Shown here piece after piece: positions 1 to 8,278 of a DNA stretch of 54,262 bases. The DNA is taken from assembly GCA_025056865.1 (NCBI GenBank), contig JANWVO010000028.1, positions 1 through 54,262 on the forward strand. The letters are read 5' to 3'. Every line of letters begins with the position of its first letter. The first letter of the stretch is position 1. The position numbers and the translations under genes were made by a program. This DNA is from Bryobacteraceae bacterium (lineage in GTDB: Bacteria; Acidobacteriota; Terriglobia; Bryobacterales; Bryobacteraceae). The notes below the pieces were generated by a model, which did no database searches, was not told the origin of the DNA, and was given only the letters and a program-made list of their open reading frames with translations.

Positions 1-926
1 ACCCCCGAAGGCAAGGCCCGCAGCGCCCTCAACGCCCTCAAGCACGGCCGCTACTCCCGCCTCGCCACCCTCCTGCACTCGGAAGACGCCGCCGAGTTCG
101 AATCCCTCTACGCCTCCCTGCTCGACCGCTTCCAGCCCCGCCACCCCCACGAGGCGCTCCTCATCCGCCAGCTCGCCGCCCTCGAATGGCGCAAGCTCCG
201 CTACGACTCGATCGAAACCCGCCTGCTCGACCGCGAATTCGCCGCCCAGCGCGCCCTCAGCCGCTCGCGCGGCCAGCCCGACGACGCCGACTTCGACATG
301 ACGCGCGCGCTCCACGACCTGCTCCTCAACTCGCGCGTGCTGCAATTTCTGTCGACCCGTCTGGCCCGTCTGACCCACGAGCGGGCGGCGCTGCTGCGCG
401 CCTTGGAAACCGGGCGCCGCGCCTTCCCGCTGCCGGAGGCGCAGCCCCAGCCGCCGATCCCCGAACCCGCGGACGCCTTTCCGCCGCCTCCCCCGGAAGA
501 CGCCCCCGGCCCGCAGGAACCCGCCACCCAATGGGAGTTCCCCTCGCCCTCCGGCGAGGACCCCGCGGCCGCCCCCGGCATCTCCCCCTCCGACCCGTCC
601 CACGGTCTCCACGGGCCCGGCAGGAGCTGCCAGCAGGAAATTCCTCCCCGCGCCCGCGCGGCGCGCCGCCCCGCATCCGGAGCCCCTCCGGCGGCCTCCG
701 CCCCCGCGCCACGCTTCCCCCGGCCAGCCCGCCGCCGCGAGGCTTCCGCTGCCGCCACCGCACAGGCCGGCACCCCCGCCGCCGGAATGCCCGCGCGGAA
801 CGCCAATCCGCATCGCGGGCAAAATCGCCCGCAAATCTCTCCAGATCCGCGCTTTAAAAACAAAAATCCGCGCAAAAACGAACTTGAAACGAACTCCTTG
901 CAGCACGAAAATCCATTCCGACAGCC
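1..926 (+). CDS. Terminase-associated hypothetical protein, 5' truncated, 3' end unresolved
   Basis: The frame is open from base 1. It reads TPEGKARSALNALKHGRYS and then a charged helical stretch rich in LARLTHERAALLRALE, followed by a long Pro/Ala-rich tail. TPEGK..NALKHG proteins accompany terminase-like genes in Acidobacteriota and Planctomycetes; a small-terminase-like DNA-binding role is only an inference. The start lies outside the window. The frame has no stop before 1741-1743, which would make the gene cover the whole downstream nuclease gene. The true end is therefore probably near 860-930, after an unseen frameshift (a TAA sits at 855-857 in another frame). The end given is the base before the next start codon, not a stop codon. 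Confidence 0.5.
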
Positions 927-1577
927 ATGCTTTTTCCCGTCGAAACGCACGCTCCCGGACCGGAGCCCCATCTCTTCTTCGGGCTTGACCTCGGCCGCCG
1001 CCACGACCCCTCCGCCCTCGTCGCCCTCGAGCGCGCCGCCCTCCCCGCCAACCGCATCGACCCCGTCACCTTCCAGCCCGAAACCCGCGTCGTCTTCCGG
1101 CTCCGCCTCGCCCACCGCTTCCCGCTCGGACTCCCCTACCTCGAGCTCCTCCGCCGCCTCCCGGCGCTTCTGTCGACGCCCGCCACGCCCGCGTGGCCCG
1201 TCCTCCCCGGACACCCCGCGCGCCCGCACAAGACCCTCGCCGTCGACGCCTCCGGCGTCGGCGCGCCCATCGTCGAACTGCTCCGCCGCCTCCCGCTCGA
1301 CGCCGCCATCCTCCCCATCACCATCACCGCCGGCCACCATCCCGCGCCCGATCCGCACGGCGGCGAACTCGTCCCCCGCCGCGACCTCCTCTCGCGCCTC
1401 CGCATCCTCTTCGAATCCGGCAGGCTCCGCATCCCCCGCCACCTGCCCGCCCGCCGCGACATCTTCGAAGAACTCACGCGGCTTTCCGATACGCCCGGCG
1501 CAAAACACGACGACCTCGCCCTCGCGCTCGCCCTCGCCGCCTGGCCCGCCGCCCGCTCCATCCCCCTCCTCGAATGA
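927..1577 (+). CDS. Terminase large subunit, nuclease (RNase H-like) half as a separate gene
   Basis: This 216-residue protein has the three acidic blocks of a terminase nuclease fold. They are FFGLDLGRRHDPSAL near residue 17, LAVDASGVGAPIVELL near residue 104, and KHDDLALALALA near residue 198. In phage terminases this domain resolves concatemeric DNA and sits C-terminal to the packaging ATPase. Here it is a free-standing gene lying upstream of the ATPase half (1731-2618). There is no ATPase motif in this protein. Base composition matches the neighbours, so the module is either old or native to this lineage. The assignment comes from motif layout by eye; a profile search for Terminase_6C would settle it. 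Confidence 0.65.
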   Translation: MLFPVETHAPGPEPHLFFGLDLGRRHDPSALVALERAALPANRIDPVTFQPETRVVFRLRLAHRFPLGLPYLELLRRLPALLSTPATPAWPVLPGHPARPHKTLAVDASGVGAPIVELLRRLPLDAAILPITITAGHHPAPDPHGGELVPRRDLLSRLRILFESGRLRIPRHLPARRDIFEELTRLSDTPGAKHDDLALALALAAWPAARSIPLLE

Positions 1578-1730
1578 GCGCTCCCGCTCGAGGGCCACGC
1601 CAGCGGATTTCCCCTCGCCTTTCCGCGGGCGCCCGGCGGCCCCAGCCGCGCCGTCCCCCAGAAAGCACGGACAAAATCATGACGCCCCCGCCCGAAAATC
1701 GCCGCCTGTTTTTCGTCCTGTTCGCGAAAA

Positions 1731-2618
1731 ATGGATTCCATGACGCGCCGTGTCATTCCCCTCGCTCTCAGCCGGCCCGGCTCCGCGCCCGCCGCGCGCC
1801 CCGCGCCCGCCTGCCCGCCCGGCCTCCCCGTCTCCCAATGGGCGGCGCGGTTCCTTCTCTTCCACCCCGACCCCCTCCAGGCCGCCATCCTCGACTCGCC
1901 CGCCCACCGCCTCATCCTCCTCTGCGCGCGCCAGTTCGGCAAATCCACCCTCGCCGCCATCAAGGCCCTGCACTTCGCCCTCTCGCGCCCGAACGTCACC
2001 GTCCTCTGCGTCTCGCCCACGCTCCGCCGCTCCACCGAATGGCTCCGCCTCGTCCAGCACTTCTGTTCGATCCTCGCCGCGCACCACAGCAATGCCCCCG
2101 CCAGGGATGCCGGACTCGCCGCCTCCACCGCCGCCGAGGCCGCCAGCAGGCATTGGGCCAAAGCCACCACCACCGCTCTCTTCCTCCCCAACCGCTCCCG
2201 CATCCTCGCCCTCCCCGGCACCGCCCACACCAACCGCGGCTACTCCGCCCACCTCCTCCTCTTCGAAGAAGCCGCCTTCATCCCTGACCCCGTCTTCACC
2301 GCGCTGCTGCCCTCCGTCGCCGCCACCGGCGGAGCCGTGTGGCTCATCTCCTCCGCCGGCGCGCCCTCCGGCTTCTTCCACGACATCTGGACCCGCGCCA
2401 ACCTCCCCTACGCCCGCTTCCGCGCCGACGCCACCCAGTGCCCGCGCATCACCCCCGGACACCTCGAAGAAGCGCGCCTCGCCCTCGGCGATCTCCGCTT
2501 CCGCCGCGAATATCTCTGCGAATTTTCCCCCGATGCGCTCCCCGTTTTCTCCGCCGAACTGCTCGAATCGGCGCTCGACGATTCCTTCGATCCGTGGCTC
2601 GCCCGGGAGGCCGCCTGA
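1731..2618 (+). CDS. Terminase large subunit, ATPase half as a separate gene
   Basis: This 295-residue protein carries a terminase-type Walker A (LLCARQFGKST, near residue 64) and a Walker B with catalytic acid (HLLLFEEAAFI, near residue 175). It also has a coupling-type segment, GAVWLISSAGAPSG. The helicase-like ATPase core of a large terminase ends at about residue 290 and the protein stops there, so the nuclease domain is missing. That domain is found in the gene just upstream, giving an order opposite to the usual fusion. No portal, capsid or tail gene follows: the next gene is an MFS carrier on the other strand. It may be a domesticated or mobile module rather than a prophage. Confidence 0.75.
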   Translation: MDSMTRRVIPLALSRPGSAPAARPAPACPPGLPVSQWAARFLLFHPDPLQAAILDSPAHRLILLCARQFGKSTLAAIKALHFALSRPNVTVLCVSPTLRRSTEWLRLVQHFCSILAAHHSNAPARDAGLAASTAAEAASRHWAKATTTALFLPNRSRILALPGTAHTNRGYSAHLLLFEEAAFIPDPVFTALLPSVAATGGAVWLISSAGAPSGFFHDIWTRANLPYARFRADATQCPRITPGHLEEARLALGDLRFRREYLCEFSPDALPVFSAELLESALDDSFDPWLAREAA

Positions 2619-2644
2619 TGCCCGCCCCCTCCGCCCGCCCGCGC

Positions 2645-3913
2645 TCAGCCGCCCGACGCGGCCGTGCCCTCCTCGCCGTGCCGCGGCCGGATCAGCAGCA
2701 CCAGAATCACCGAAAACGCCGCCACCCCCGCGAAAATGCCGAAAATCATCAGCAGCGGCACGTGGTGGTCCCGCAGCAGCCCGAAGCCCCAGTCCGCCAC
2801 CCCGCCGCAACTGATGCTCACCAGGTTCATCAGCCCGTAGCCTGTCGCCCGCACCTCCGGCCGCGCCACCTGGCACAGGATCGGCATGTTGTTCGCATCG
2901 AAAAAGCCCCAGCCCGCGCCGAACAGCACCAGGAACGCCACCGCCACCGGCAGCAGCCCCGTCTGCGGAGAAGCGCCCACCCCCATCATCGCCACCGCCA
3001 TCAGCAACACGCCGATCGCGCTCGTGTAAATCCGCCCGCGCACGTTGCGCCGCGTCCAGCGGTCCGCCAGCCATCCGCCCCCCAGCGCCGCCGCAATCGC
3101 CGCCAGCATCCAGTACAGCGTCGCCGACACCCCCGCCTGCCCCTGCCCGATGCCAAACTCCGCCTTCAGGATCGCCGGCATCCAGTCCCGCACAATCCAG
3201 CCCGCCATCGCCGGCAGCGTGAAATAGGCTGCCAGCAGGAGAAACGAACCATTGCCGAGCAGCTCCCGCAGCGCCGCCAGCGGAGCCGTCTGCCGCGCGC
3301 CCTCCGCCGCGCCAGCCGCCGGCGCGTTCCGCACCAGCACCAGCAGCGGCAGCGCGTACAGCGCCCCCGCCAGCCCGCAGATTTCAAACATCCAGCGCCA
3401 CCCCAGCTCCGGATGGTCCGCCGCATATCCGCTGAATCCCCCCAGAATCACCCCGGCATAAATCCCCATCTGATGCGCGCCCACCGCGCGCGACCGCGTC
3501 CGCCCCGGATGATAATCGGCAATCAGCGCCAGCGCCGCCGGAATGTAAAACGCCTCGCTGATGCCCATCAATGCCCGCGTCGCCAGCAGTTGCCCATACG
3601 TGGTGGCGTGCGCCGTCGCCCACGTCACCGCGCTCCACACGAACAGGCTGCCCGCAATCACGTGCCGCCGGCTGAACCGGTCCGCCAGATATCCGCCCAC
3701 CGGGCTCAGAAATGCGTACGTCCACTTGAAAAAGGCAAGGATTTTTCCCCAGTTGGCTTCGCTGCCGATGTCCGGGATGTCCTGCATCACCGAAAATTTC
3801 ATCGCCGCCAGCATCTGCCGGTCGAGATAGTTCAGCAGCGCCACCGGCACCAGCAGCGCCACCACGAACCAGGCATAGCCGGAACGGCGCGGATCAGGCC
3901 AAAGCATCGCCAC
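2645..3913 (-). CDS. MFS transporter
   Basis: This 422-residue protein has about twelve hydrophobic segments. It carries the Major Facilitator motif A in the loop after TM2 (GGYLADRFSRRH, near residue 79) and a related copy in the second half (GGGWLADRWTRRN). The N-terminal LNYLDRQMLAAM resembles the anion:cation symporter and Spinster-like branches, which carry organic anions or sugar acids. The substrate cannot be read from the sequence. It converges on the terminase ATPase gene with 26 bp between the stops. The next gene upstream on the same strand, an aldo/keto reductase, ends 258 bp away, so an operon is possible but not shown. Confidence 0.85.
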   Translation of the reverse strand: MAMLWPDPRRSGYAWFVVALLVPVALLNYLDRQMLAAMKFSVMQDIPDIGSEANWGKILAFFKWTYAFLSPVGGYLADRFSRRHVIAGSLFVWSAVTWATAHATTYGQLLATRALMGISEAFYIPAALALIADYHPGRTRSRAVGAHQMGIYAGVILGGFSGYAADHPELGWRWMFEICGLAGALYALPLLVLVRNAPAAGAAEGARQTAPLAALRELLGNGSFLLLAAYFTLPAMAGWIVRDWMPAILKAEFGIGQGQAGVSATLYWMLAAIAAALGGGWLADRWTRRNVRGRIYTSAIGVLLMAVAMMGVGASPQTGLLPVAVAFLVLFGAGWGFFDANNMPILCQVARPEVRATGYGLMNLVSISCGGVADWGFGLLRDHHVPLLMIFGIFAGVAAFSVILVLLIRPRHGEEGTAASGG

Positions 3914-4171
3914 CAGACTACCGTACCGGCTGCCCCCGCGCGCCCGCCGCGCCTCCCGCTCCGCCTCCGCCCGCCCGCGCAGCCCTTCCGCACGTCCCCG
4001 CAGCCACGCGCCGCGCTCTGCCCCCTCCGCCGGATCCGCACCGCCCGCCCGCGCCCCGCCGCCGCGCAGGAAACGACGGGGCAGGCAACCGCCCTGCCTG
4101 CTCCCGCCGCCCCGCCACCGCCCGCCGCCGCACTCCCGCTCGCCGCGCCGCCTCCGCCTGCCGCCCTTCGC

Positions 4172-5095
4172 TCAGGCGCGGAAAATCGGCTCGCGGCTGC
4201 GCGCCATCTGCGCCACCTGCTCCATCTGCCGCCGCGTCAGCGGCACAAACGAAGCCCCGATCTGCATCGCCAGCTCGAACAGGCTCGCCTCGCCCGGCGG
4301 TATCGCCGCCGTCACCTCCTGCGAAAGCGTCCAGCTCAGCGCCAGCCGCGCCTTCTCCGGCTCGTCCAGCGGCTCGTACCAGCACTTCCTGTACTTGCGC
4401 TGCTCCGCCGGCAGGTCCTTCGGCCACGTCGTGTGCGCCATCCCCTTCAGCGCCAGCCGCGCCACCTTCTTCTCGCGCGCCTTCTCGAGGATCTGCGGCC
4501 CGAAATACCCTTCATGCCAGCAGACGAAATTCACCGGAAAAAGCACCGAATCCACCGGAAACCGGTCCATCAATTCCAGCGCCGCGCCCGCATGATGCGC
4601 GGAAAATCCCAGAAACCGCGCCTTGCCTTCTTTCTTGATCTTCAGGAAAAACTCGCCCGCTCCCCCCGGAGCCAGGATCTTTTCCACGTCCTCCATCGAG
4701 GAGACCGCATGAAACTGGTACAGGTCGAAATAGTCCGTGCGCAGCCGCCGCAGCGACTGCTCGAACTCCCTCTGCGCCCCGGCGGCGTCCCGCCGCGTCG
4801 TCTTGCACGCCAGAAAGGCCTTCTTCCGGTAAGGCTCCAGCGCCGGCCCCAGCTTCGTCTCCGCCTCGCCGTCCCCATACGACGGGGCCACGTCGAAGTA
4901 GTTCACTCCGCGGTCCCACGCCGAGGCGGCCAGCCGGTTGGCCTCCTTCTGCTCGCATCCCATCACGACAATTCCGCCAAAGCCGATGATCGAAAGCTCC
5001 ACTCCGTCCTTGTACGCGCGTTTCGGCAGGGCGGCGGCAGCGCCTTTCCCCAGCGGAGCCGCCGCCGTGGCTGCAACAAAAGTCCGGCGATCCAT
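4172..5095 (-). CDS. Aldo/keto reductase with N-terminal export-like signal
   Basis: This 307-residue (alpha/beta)8 oxidoreductase would reduce carbonyls with NAD(P)H. The AKR tetrad is visible: Asp and Tyr in VNYFDVAPSYGDGEAE, Lys in FLACKTTRRD and His in YQFHAVSS. The start is placed at the ATG giving MDRRTFVAATAAAPLG, which looks like a twin-arginine or lipoprotein-like leader with a short hydrophobic stretch. A longer frame upstream would run into the divergent promoter region. A Tat leader on an AKR is common in bacteria that export cofactor-loaded oxidoreductases. It is divergent from the dienelactone hydrolase gene, with 73 bp between starts. Confidence 0.8.
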   Translation of the reverse strand: MDRRTFVAATAAAPLGKGAAAALPKRAYKDGVELSIIGFGGIVVMGCEQKEANRLAASAWDRGVNYFDVAPSYGDGEAETKLGPALEPYRKKAFLACKTTRRDAAGAQREFEQSLRRLRTDYFDLYQFHAVSSMEDVEKILAPGGAGEFFLKIKKEGKARFLGFSAHHAGAALELMDRFPVDSVLFPVNFVCWHEGYFGPQILEKAREKKVARLALKGMAHTTWPKDLPAEQRKYRKCWYEPLDEPEKARLALSWTLSQEVTAAIPPGEASLFELAMQIGASFVPLTRRQMEQVAQMARSREPIFRA

Positions 5096-5168
5096 GCCTC
5101 CAAGCATAGCCCGCCCCGCGCCGGATGCAAGCCGCGTGATACCATACGCCCTGTCAGGGAGGGCTGCC

Positions 5169-6059
5169 ATGGAACGGAAAAAAGCGGGCGATTTCCCCCA
5201 GGAACTCCTCGATCTGTTCGACCGCTACGTGCACGGCGACATCGACCGCCGCGCCTTCCTCGACGGAGCCCAGCGCTTCGCCTCCGGCTCCGTCACCGCC
5301 GCCATGCTCTGGGAAAGCCTCCGGCCCAACTACGCGTGGGCCCAGCAGGTGCCCCCGGCCGATCCCCGCATCCGCGCCGATCGCGTCGACGTCCCCTCGC
5401 CCCAGGGCCACGGCTCCATCCGCGGCTACCTCGTCCGCCCCGCTCCGCCCGGCCCAAAGCGCCCCGGCGTCCTCGTCGTCCACGAAAACCGCGGCCTCAA
5501 CCCCTACATCGAGGATGTCGCCCGCCGGCTCGCCGTCGAGGGCTTCCTCGCCCTCGCCCCCGACGGGCTCACCAGCAGGGGAGGCTACCCCGGCGACGAC
5601 GAGAAGGGCGTGCAACTGTTCCGCGAAATCGACCGCCAGAAGCTCAACGAGGATTGGATCGCCGCCGCGCGGTGGCTGAAGTCCCACCCCGAATGCACCG
5701 GCAGGATCGGCGTCGTCGGCTTCTGCTACGGTGGCGGCGTCGCCAACATGCTCGCCGTCCGCCTCGGCGAGGAGCTTTCCGCTGCCGTCCCCTTCTACGG
5801 CGGCCAGCCCCCCGCCGAAGACGTGCCCAGGATCCGCGCCCCGCTCCTGCTGCACTACGCCGCCCTCGACAAGCGCGTCAACGACGGCTGGCCCGCCTAC
5901 GAAGCCGCCCTGAAGCAGCACGGCAAGGAATACGCCGTCTACTTCTACGAAAACGCCAACCACGGCTTCCACAACGACACCACGCCGCGCTACGACGAGG
6001 CCGCCGCCAGGCTCGCCTGGCAGCGCACCCTCGACTTCCTGCGCGCCAGGCTGCGCTGA
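5169..6059 (+). CDS. Dienelactone hydrolase family protein, Tat-type leader
   Basis: This 296-residue alpha/beta hydrolase has the DLH catalytic cysteine in VVGFCYGGG (near residue 184) and the histidine in NANHGFHND near residue 269. The aspartate is probably in HYAALDKRV. DLH proteins hydrolyse enol-lactones such as dienelactone; several homologues act on other esters. The N-terminus has a twin-arginine signature (DIDRRAFLDGAQRF) followed by a hydrophobic stretch ending at AWA, suggesting export. The ATG is preceded by GGGAGG at 5158-5163. It is convergent with the patatin gene, with 14 bp between the stops. Confidence 0.85.
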   Translation: MERKKAGDFPQELLDLFDRYVHGDIDRRAFLDGAQRFASGSVTAAMLWESLRPNYAWAQQVPPADPRIRADRVDVPSPQGHGSIRGYLVRPAPPGPKRPGVLVVHENRGLNPYIEDVARRLAVEGFLALAPDGLTSRGGYPGDDEKGVQLFREIDRQKLNEDWIAAARWLKSHPECTGRIGVVGFCYGGGVANMLAVRLGEELSAAVPFYGGQPPAEDVPRIRAPLLLHYAALDKRVNDGWPAYEAALKQHGKEYAVYFYENANHGFHNDTTPRYDEAAARLAWQRTLDFLRARLR

Positions 6060-6073
6060 CTCCGCCCGCAGCC

Positions 6074-8251
6074 TCAGAACACGCGCCCAAGCCGGAAAAA
6101 CAGCCGCCGGTCGCCGCGGTCGCCCGCGCCGCCGCCCAGATACACCACCCCGAACGCCGTCTCCGCCAGCAGACCCGCCGAGCCGCTCCACCGCGGCAGC
6201 GGACTCGCGCCGGCGCGCCACGCCCGGCCGCTCTCGGCCGCCGCAAACAGATGGAAGCGCCCCAACAGCCCCAGCGGCTCGCTCGCCAGCGTGCGCAGCA
6301 CCCGCACGCCCCCGTAGTAATACCGGTTGCCCGTCTCCCGCGCCCGGTTCAGCGCGTCCAGCCGCCCCGCGCCTCCCACCGCAAAACGGCTGTTCAGCCC
6401 CTCCGCCCAGCCCGTCATCCCGCCCGCCGTGTCCGCCAGCAGCGACCACCGCGGCCCCAGCGGCCGCGCGTAGCTCAACGTCGCCTCCCCCAGCGGCGGC
6501 CGGCCCTCCACGCCCGGATGATTCAGCAGCCACGACCCCCGCAGCGTCGCCCGCACGCCCCGCCGCGGCACCAGCGCGCTGTCCTGCCCCTCGTACGCCC
6601 AGCGCACATGCACGTCCGTGAACCGGCCCCGCAGCAGCTCCACCTCTTCGGCCGCCTTCGTCACGCTCACCTGCGCCCGCCCCGTCGCCATGCCCACGCG
6701 CAGCTCCTGAAACCGGCCAAAGGCGTATCCGGCGTCCATCGCCGCGCCGCCCTGCCACGTGATGAACTCCGCAATCTGATCCTTTCTCCGGTACAGCGGC
6801 CGCGTCTCCTCCCCATAGAACGCCTGCGGAGCCAAAAACCACTTGCCGCCCCCGATCCGCCAGTAATACTCGCTCGCCGCCCGCTGCGTCGGCCCAAGCA
6901 GCAGATCCGTGCGCCACTCCGACGCCGGCCCGCCAATGTCGAGAAACGTCAGCCGCCCCCCAAGGCCAAAGCGGAATCCCTCCTGCCGCGACGCGTCCAG
7001 CAGAAACGCCAGGTTCAGAAACGGCGGCCCGTGCGTCTTCGCATGCGGGCGGATCACCAGCCCCTCCGTCTGCCCGTCCCGCAGCAGCGAATACGAAACC
7101 GCATCGTAGCGGCCCATCCCCGCGATCTTGTTCAGCTCCGTCTCCAGCCGCTGCCGGTCCAGCGGCCGCTTCGGGTCCGCCGCCAGCGCCTCCACCAGCG
7201 CCCGCCGGCGCTTCTCCGCCAGCACGCCCTGCACCTCGATCCGCTGCGGCTTCACCGTCTCCGGCTGCTGCCGCCGCCGGCGCTCCGCCAGATACCGCTC
7301 ATACTCCTCCTCCGGCACGGCAAGCTGCGCCAGCCACATCGCCTTCCGCTGCGCCGCCTCCCGCCCGCGCCGGATGAGCTCGCCCGCCTTCGCATAATCG
7401 TTCGGCTCCAGCCCCGTCAGATCCGGCATCAGCACCAGGTCGGCCAGGCCCATGCTGCGGCGCTCGTTGGCCGCCACCATCACCGAAATGCTCCGGCCCG
7501 CCACCCCCACGAGCGACGTGATCCGGTCTTCGCTGTACGGCCTGTCCAGCGCCACCGCGATCACCACGTCCGCCCCCATCTGCCTCGCCACATCCACCGG
7601 CAGGTTGTTCAGCAGCCCGCCGTCCACCAGCAGCATCCCGTCCAGCTCCACCGGCGCGAACAGCGCCGGCAGGCTCATCGACGCCCGCAGCGCCACCGTC
7701 AGCGGCCCCTTCGCAAACACCACCTCCCGGCCCTGCTTCAGGTCCGTCGCCACGCAGCGGAACGGCGTCGGCAGCTCGTCGAACGACGCCAGCGAATCAT
7801 AGGCCGCCGCGAAACGGCTGATCGCCAGCCCCGCGCCATGTCCCGCAGACACCCCGGGCGGCAGCTTCAGCCCCTTGCGGAGGCCGAACTCGATCGTCGA
7901 GGGAAAGTCCCGCCGGTCCTCCTTGCGCCGGAACGCCAGATGCCGGAACGGCACCGACGGCTCGAACGCCGCGCTCCAGTCCAGCTCGCGCACAAACCGC
8001 TCGATCTCACCCCCGTCCCGTCCCGTCGCGTACAGGCCGCCCACCAGCGCGCCCATGCTCGTGCCCGCGAGGAAGTCCACCGGAATGCGCTGCTCCTCCA
8101 GCCACTGAATCACCCCAATGTGCGCCAGCCCGAGCGCGCTGCCCCCGGAAAGCGCCAGCCCGACCTTCTTCCGCGGCCGCGCCTCCGGCTCCGCCGCTGC
8201 CGCCGCTGCCAGCAGCAGCACCCCCGCCGCCGCTGCCTTCCAATGCCGCAT
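6074..8251 (-). CDS. Patatin-like phospholipase with C-terminal outer-membrane barrel (PlpD type, secretion type Vd)
   Basis: This is a 725-residue protein. A signal peptide is followed by a patatin domain at about residues 28-225 with the oxyanion loop LSGGSALGLAHIG, the nucleophile elbow GTSMGAL and the dyad aspartate in LVDGGLLNN. A POTRA-like segment (near residues 345-410) follows, and then a beta-rich domain ending in a terminal phenylalanine (LFFRLGRVF). This order is that of PlpD autotransporters, where the lipase is passed through its own Omp85-type barrel. Expected substrates are membrane phospholipids. It is divergent from the DAHP synthase gene, so the promoters of both must lie in a very short gap or inside coding sequence. 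Confidence 0.85.
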   Translation of the reverse strand: MRHWKAAAAGVLLLAAAAAAEPEARPRKKVGLALSGGSALGLAHIGVIQWLEEQRIPVDFLAGTSMGALVGGLYATGRDGGEIERFVRELDWSAAFEPSVPFRHLAFRRKEDRRDFPSTIEFGLRKGLKLPPGVSAGHGAGLAISRFAAAYDSLASFDELPTPFRCVATDLKQGREVVFAKGPLTVALRASMSLPALFAPVELDGMLLVDGGLLNNLPVDVARQMGADVVIAVALDRPYSEDRITSLVGVAGRSISVMVAANERRSMGLADLVLMPDLTGLEPNDYAKAGELIRRGREAAQRKAMWLAQLAVPEEEYERYLAERRRRQQPETVKPQRIEVQGVLAEKRRRALVEALAADPKRPLDRQRLETELNKIAGMGRYDAVSYSLLRDGQTEGLVIRPHAKTHGPPFLNLAFLLDASRQEGFRFGLGGRLTFLDIGGPASEWRTDLLLGPTQRAASEYYWRIGGGKWFLAPQAFYGEETRPLYRRKDQIAEFITWQGGAAMDAGYAFGRFQELRVGMATGRAQVSVTKAAEEVELLRGRFTDVHVRWAYEGQDSALVPRRGVRATLRGSWLLNHPGVEGRPPLGEATLSYARPLGPRWSLLADTAGGMTGWAEGLNSRFAVGGAGRLDALNRARETGNRYYYGGVRVLRTLASEPLGLLGRFHLFAAAESGRAWRAGASPLPRWSGSAGLLAETAFGVVYLGGGAGDRGDRRLFFRLGRVF

Positions 8252-8278
8252 GAGTCTACAATGCTACGCTATAAGCAA

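Noticed and set aside
201-1598. 465-codon minus-strand frame opposite the terminase region
   Set aside because: Glu/Gly/Arg-rich antisense sequence; the plus-strand nuclease motifs are far more convincing.
4075-4110. GGCAGG/CCTGCC hairpin between the MFS and AKR genes
   Set aside because: Short arms and no T-run; in this GC-rich gap such pairs are expected by chance.
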